A stretch of 64,000 nt of DNA from Acetobacter sp. (GTDB lineage Bacteria; Pseudomonadota; Alphaproteobacteria; Acetobacterales; Acetobacteraceae), in assembly GCF_022483985.1 (NCBI RefSeq), contig NZ_JAKVME010000001.1, forward strand, positions 1,798,001 through 1,862,000, in the 5' to 3' direction. The position numbers were made by a program, and so were the translations under genes. The notes beneath the pieces were generated by a model. The model saw only the letters and a list, made by a program, of their open reading frames with translations. It was not told the origin of the DNA and made no database searches. Below, in pieces: positions 60,593 through 64,000 of the stretch (position 1 is its first letter; every line of letters begins with the position of its first letter).

Positions 60593-60829
60593 GTCAGGAT
60601 GCTCCTGCGCCATAACGGACAGGAAGCACGCTGAACGACGCGATCCGACAGGCTGTGCGATCGAAAACTGACAGAGACACCATCATGACCTCCCGATGGC
60701 AGAAGGGCGGAAAGCGCCGGCCCTGCGTGCCTGATGAGAGGGATAATTTACGAGATATCGCCTGCCGTCAATACGACATATCGTATTTCTTGACAGTCAG
60801 CTCTTCGCCGGTCGTTTCCGGCCGGGTCG

Positions 60830-61519
60830 TTACGGCCGGGGCACGCCGCCGGTCCACACAACTTCACCCAGCAGCCGGAAGCAGCCCAGCTGGTTTTCTT
60901 CGACATCCTGCGGCGGGTAGCGGTGGTTGTCGGCTATGACCCGTACGCCACCGCCCAGACGGGGATCGAGACGGCGGATCAGCAGCGTGCCGCTGCTTTC
61001 CAGCGCATAGAGGGCGCTGGCCGTGATGGTCGTCACGCTACGGTCGACGATCACCAGATCGCCCGAGGCCAGCGTGGGCTCCATCGCATCGCCCTCGCTG
61101 GTCATCAGGCAGAGGGCCGAGAGATCACGGGGGATGGCGCTCTGCAGCCAGTCACGACTGATCCGCAGGCCGTCCTCGTGATTGTCGTGCCAGGGAATGA
61201 CAATCTGTCGGGTGATGCTGGCTGCTCCGTCCGGACTGTCAGTTCCCGGACCGGCACCGTTGCCAAAGGCCAGCCAGTCCAGGGAGACGCCACAGACGCG
61301 GGCCAGTGAGGCGATGGCGGAGAACTTCATCTCGCCACCATTCATATAATCCCGCAGGGTCGTGTAGGGGACGCCGGCGGCCTTTGCGGCGTGGGTGATG
61401 CCGATGCTCTGGGCGGCTTCACGGAGACGCTCGCCACGCTCGCGCATCAGGCGGATCTGTTCATCCATGAGCTTGCGCTTCTGTCTGCGTTTGCGGGCCA
61501 CGCCTGTTGTCCTCATCAC
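60830..61519 (-). CDS. Phage-type repressor with a catalytically dead S24 (LexA/CI) domain
   Basis: 229 residues. Basic N-terminus, then an HTH at about 35-75 (AAQSIGITHAAKAAGVPYTT, LRDYMNGGEM). The C-terminal S24 fold is at about 105-225 (TSEGDAMEPTLASGDLVIVD, NHRYPPQDVEENQL). In active members the motif is GDSM and a Lys follows in the next strand. Here Ser is replaced by Ala145 and the Lys position is Arg182 (LLIRRLDP), so self-cleavage should be lost. It would then be a repressor not inactivated by RecA. It probably controls the small-gene run downstream. Confidence 0.9.
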   Translation of the reverse strand: MMRTTGVARKRRQKRKLMDEQIRLMRERGERLREAAQSIGITHAAKAAGVPYTTLRDYMNGGEMKFSAIASLARVCGVSLDWLAFGNGAGPGTDSPDGAASITRQIVIPWHDNHEDGLRISRDWLQSAIPRDLSALCLMTSEGDAMEPTLASGDLVIVDRSVTTITASALYALESSGTLLIRRLDPRLGGGVRVIADNHRYPPQDVEENQLGCFRLLGEVVWTGGVPRP

Positions 61520-61658
61520 AAAATGAGAACGCTACACGGATTTCCGCTTGATATGTAAGTCGGAAAAACGTAGTTCTGTGAATCGAAATGTTGCGGGACC
61601 CGTCACTCGTCATGGTCAGATCCTCGCACAGAAACGGCGTTCTGTCGAAGGGATTATC

Positions 61659-61874
61659 ATGCCTGAAGATCCGCTCCTGCCACCGCCCGCACACATGCCA
61701 GGTCTTGAGGACCTCCATGCCGGACTGCATGACGTGCTGCGTCTGATCGAGATTGAACATGCCCTGCTGCGCGGGCGGCTGGAAAGCCTGAAGGCTGACA
61801 GCGAAGGGGCGAGGCTGCTGGAGGGGGTGATGGTGCTCGGCGCCGTGCTTCAGCAGAGGATGGCCGGGTTGTAG
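61659..61874 (+). CDS. Unknown 71-residue protein
   Basis: ATG at 61659 with AGGGA upstream. One amphipathic helical block (LEDLHAGLHDVLRLIEIEHA) and a second (LLEGVMVLGAVLQQRMAGL). It is divergent from the repressor gene with 139 bp between, and so is a possible repressor-controlled gene. 61875-62139 shows nothing. Confidence 0.6.
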   Translation: MPEDPLLPPPAHMPGLEDLHAGLHDVLRLIEIEHALLRGRLESLKADSEGARLLEGVMVLGAVLQQRMAGL

Positions 61875-62139
61875 CAGATCTGCCGGGAGATCGGGAGGCT
61901 GTGAGGAGTTCTGTTGAACAAATCGCTTATGGTGCCGTACCGATAAGGTCTTGTGAGCAGATTACTGCTCTTATCTGCCTCAAGCAGCCATCTGGAGTGA
62001 GCGGATTGATATTTGCCAACTCATGCGGCCTGCTGTTGCCAATCTGTTACTTTGCAGTGGTGTTCACGATCAATGCACAAGACCTCATGATGGAGTGGAT
62101 TGCACGAAGATTTTTCTCTCATCCAGCCACGCCTCCATC

Positions 62140-63366
62140 TCAGGAGAGTAAATTTTCCCGAGAAGCAGAGTCCCGTTTTTTGGGTGCGGATTTTGATAGC
62201 ACGACGGGTTTGTCCATCGTTTGCAGAAATCTGTCAGCCAAAACTATGTAAAGAGGCTTGGGACAGATAATCCGAGAAACGCCAAACGCCAGAAAGGCTG
62301 TTGCAAGTAATGCAAGTGTCACCTGCTGATCGTCACAGATTTCCATGACAATAATTGTAGCTGTCAAAGGTGATTGTGCAACACCACAGAAATAGGCAAC
62401 TGTACCCAGAAGCACGACCGCACCCGGTGTCGTATGTGGTAGAAACTGCTCGATCCATCCGCCGATCCCCGCTCCGATTGCGAGAGACGGCGCGAACATT
62501 CCCCCCGGAATACCCGAACAGTACGAAATCAGCATCGAGAGATATTTCAGGATAAAGAACGAGGCAGGATAATGGTCTGTTCCTGCGAAAATCGCCTTTG
62601 CCTGCGCATAACCCGTTCCATAAGTACTGCCTTTGGAAACCAGACCGATCAGAGCGGTCAACAGTCCGCAAAGTGCTGAAAACATGATCGGTCGCCGCTT
62701 AGCCAGTCGACCGACAGAGCCTGGCAGGCCGGCTGATGCCTTGATGACCAGCACTGCAAAACTGCCTCCTGCCAGAGGAGTATTGAAAGCGGCAGCCATG
62801 CCTGCTGCTCCGCCTGCCAGAATCATACTGCGTTTGGACACGATATTAGATTGCCCAAGCAGCCGGGAAAAAACGTGCATGATGGTGGCGCCGATCTGCA
62901 CACTTGGGCCTTCGCGACCGATGGACGCACCACAGATAAGACCAAAGCATGTTAAGATGATTTTTCCAGCAGAAATCTTTAGGGTGAGTATTCGGTCGAT
63001 AACGTCATAATTCCCCATATGCAACGTCGCAATTGTCTGTGGAATACCTGAACCTTGTGCCCCCTTGAAACAAGTTTGTGTCATCCATGTAATGAAGGCA
63101 AAACCAGATGGTGCCAGAACAAGCAAGGCCCACGGGTGCCATATTACAAGTCGGGTCCGGAGGTCTGCGCATTGATCACCCAACCTCGCAAACAGCACGG
63201 CAGTCAAACCGACAATGATCGCGCCAACCCAGTAAAGACTCATCCTGCGCCAGCGTGTGGTCCTTACAAGTAATGTTCGTCTGAGATGGTGCATCCAGCC
63301 CTTGCGATGAGTGAATGGTTTTACAGGAACAGAAGATTGATCTGACACAGGAGGCGTCCATAGCAC
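62140..63366 (-). CDS. ClC-family chloride channel/transporter with an internal deletion
   Basis: 408 residues. Chloride-site motifs are present: GSGIPQT, GREGPSVQIGATI, GMAAAFNTPLAG, GIPGGMFAPSLAIGAGIG and SPLTATIIVMEI. After NTPLAG the sequence passes straight to GGSFAVLVIKASAGLPGSVG, whereas family members carry about 70 more residues there (including the FxxEE segment with E202/E203 of the E. coli protein). The frame is intact. Transport is doubtful. The gene is outside the recombinase element. Confidence 0.88.
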   Translation of the reverse strand: MLWTPPVSDQSSVPVKPFTHRKGWMHHLRRTLLVRTTRWRRMSLYWVGAIIVGLTAVLFARLGDQCADLRTRLVIWHPWALLVLAPSGFAFITWMTQTCFKGAQGSGIPQTIATLHMGNYDVIDRILTLKISAGKIILTCFGLICGASIGREGPSVQIGATIMHVFSRLLGQSNIVSKRSMILAGGAAGMAAAFNTPLAGGSFAVLVIKASAGLPGSVGRLAKRRPIMFSALCGLLTALIGLVSKGSTYGTGYAQAKAIFAGTDHYPASFFILKYLSMLISYCSGIPGGMFAPSLAIGAGIGGWIEQFLPHTTPGAVVLLGTVAYFCGVAQSPLTATIIVMEICDDQQVTLALLATAFLAFGVSRIICPKPLYIVLADRFLQTMDKPVVLSKSAPKKRDSASRENLLS

Positions 63367-63499
63367 TACGATCAGCCGCCACAGTCACTATGATGGCTGC
63401 CGGGGAAGCTGGAATAAAATCGTCGTGCCAGATTTGTGTGGACCGGGTCAAATATTGTGTAAAAATGCGTAATTGATCTGACGGATGGCTTGGAACGAC

Positions 63500-63950
63500 C
63501 AGTTTAGGAACTACGTGTCAAGTGGTGAGGTGTCATTGAGATGATGTAACGCGGGTAATACCGCATCTGTCCCCGCCAGCAGAACCAATCTATCGCCGAA
63601 CAGATCAAAACTGGAGAGGTGCGCACACTTCCGGATACAGTCAGACATGCGGCACGCGTGTTCCCGGTTCGGCATGGAGACCGCGCGGTGGCAGGCGATC
63701 GGGTTGAATACGCGCCATATTGTTGTTGCCGTCGCACCCGATCACGTAATCGATATGGAGCGGAGACAAGGAACAGAGTCGAGACATCTCGTGAGGAACT
63801 CGTCGTGCCCCCCCTTCTCCCTGCAGCTGTGCGCCATACCTGACAAAAGAAGCGTATGGGCTGCTTGTACGTTAAACAGGCTATCCAGCCTTCTGAGGGC
63901 CACGACGAAACGAGACATGAGGATCTTAAATCTCGCCAGATATTGCGATT
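63500..63950 (-). pseudogene. Decayed FAD-dependent aromatic monooxygenase (PheA/TfdB type)
   Basis: Read leftward in broken frames: SPLHIDYVIGCDGNNNM, ARIQPDRLPPRGLHAEPGTR, VPHV, and SFDLFGDRLVLLAGTDA. These are the FAD-site DG motif and C-terminal region of the family. Stops and frameshifts separate them. Upstream sequence lies outside the window or is lost. Confidence 0.5.
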
Positions 63951-64000
63951 ATCCGCATTGACGTGAGATGCTGTTATAATCAGTGTCAAAAGCGAAATAT

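Noticed and set aside
60655-60939. 94-residue + frame between the repressor and small genes
   Set aside because: Its second half is the antisense of the repressor C-terminus; the first half has no motif.

Overview
The window reads as an alpha-proteobacterial chromosome of the acetic acid bacterium type (Acetobacteraceae). This is inferred from the Hint-domain AIDA-repeat protein, the form of the kdp, ars and frm genes and the tRNA-Glu 3' half. No rRNA gene or complete tRNA gene is present. Much of the window is accessory: mobile-element scars, decayed genes, a toxin-antitoxin pair and a serine-recombinase element.

Layout. 1-9357 (minus): an IalB-like secreted protein, a two-partner-secretion transporter and the first 2,299 codons of its large haemagglutinin-type exoprotein, which runs off the left edge. 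9630-11498 (minus): a compact four-gene operon with two paralogous XRE regulators, a 45-residue membrane peptide and an unknown protein. 11562-15283 (minus): a TibC-type autotransporter heptosyltransferase and, directly downstream, an AIDA-repeat/Hint protein that is its likely substrate. 15362-16176: a serine resolvase behind 24-bp inverted repeats. 16269-18978: an ars operon (arsR, an arsC'-arsB fusion, arsH), then a VIT-family transporter. 19966-20858: three decayed genes. 21145-23049: a formaldehyde-detoxification cluster (frmR, frmA, VOC protein). 23202-29992: LysR regulator, PRISE-type reductase, SDR, aldo/keto reductase, exported hydrolase and yellow-family protein. 30363-31899: an unknown operon with a probable frameshift. 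32110-32770: IS481 remnant. 32873-45038: potassium block (PsiE-like, Kup, BBP2 porin, and kdpFABCDE preceded by a 27-residue membrane peptide). 45505-47023: ArsR-type regulator and old-yellow-enzyme reductase. 47245-48965: IS630, IS3 and IS256 remnants. 48963-49588: Doc toxin and AbrB-type antitoxin. 49758-61874: a mobile element whose large serine recombinase reads through a tRNA-Glu(TTC) 3' half. 62140-63366: an internally shortened ClC protein. 63500-63950: monooxygenase remnant.

The most original region is 49.8-61.9 kb. Recombinase, small HTH protein and two orphan genes run leftward. Three orphan genes, one with a possible PD-(D/E)XK nuclease core, run rightward. Between the two arms lie about four copies of an exact 130-bp tandem repeat and a near-perfect DNA/RNA three-way-junction sequence. 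Further right are an S24-type repressor whose catalytic Ser and Lys are both replaced and a run of small membrane or secreted proteins. I recognise no described element with this gene set and suggest it as the candidate new system. A second strong story is the heptosyltransferase/AIDA-Hint pair.
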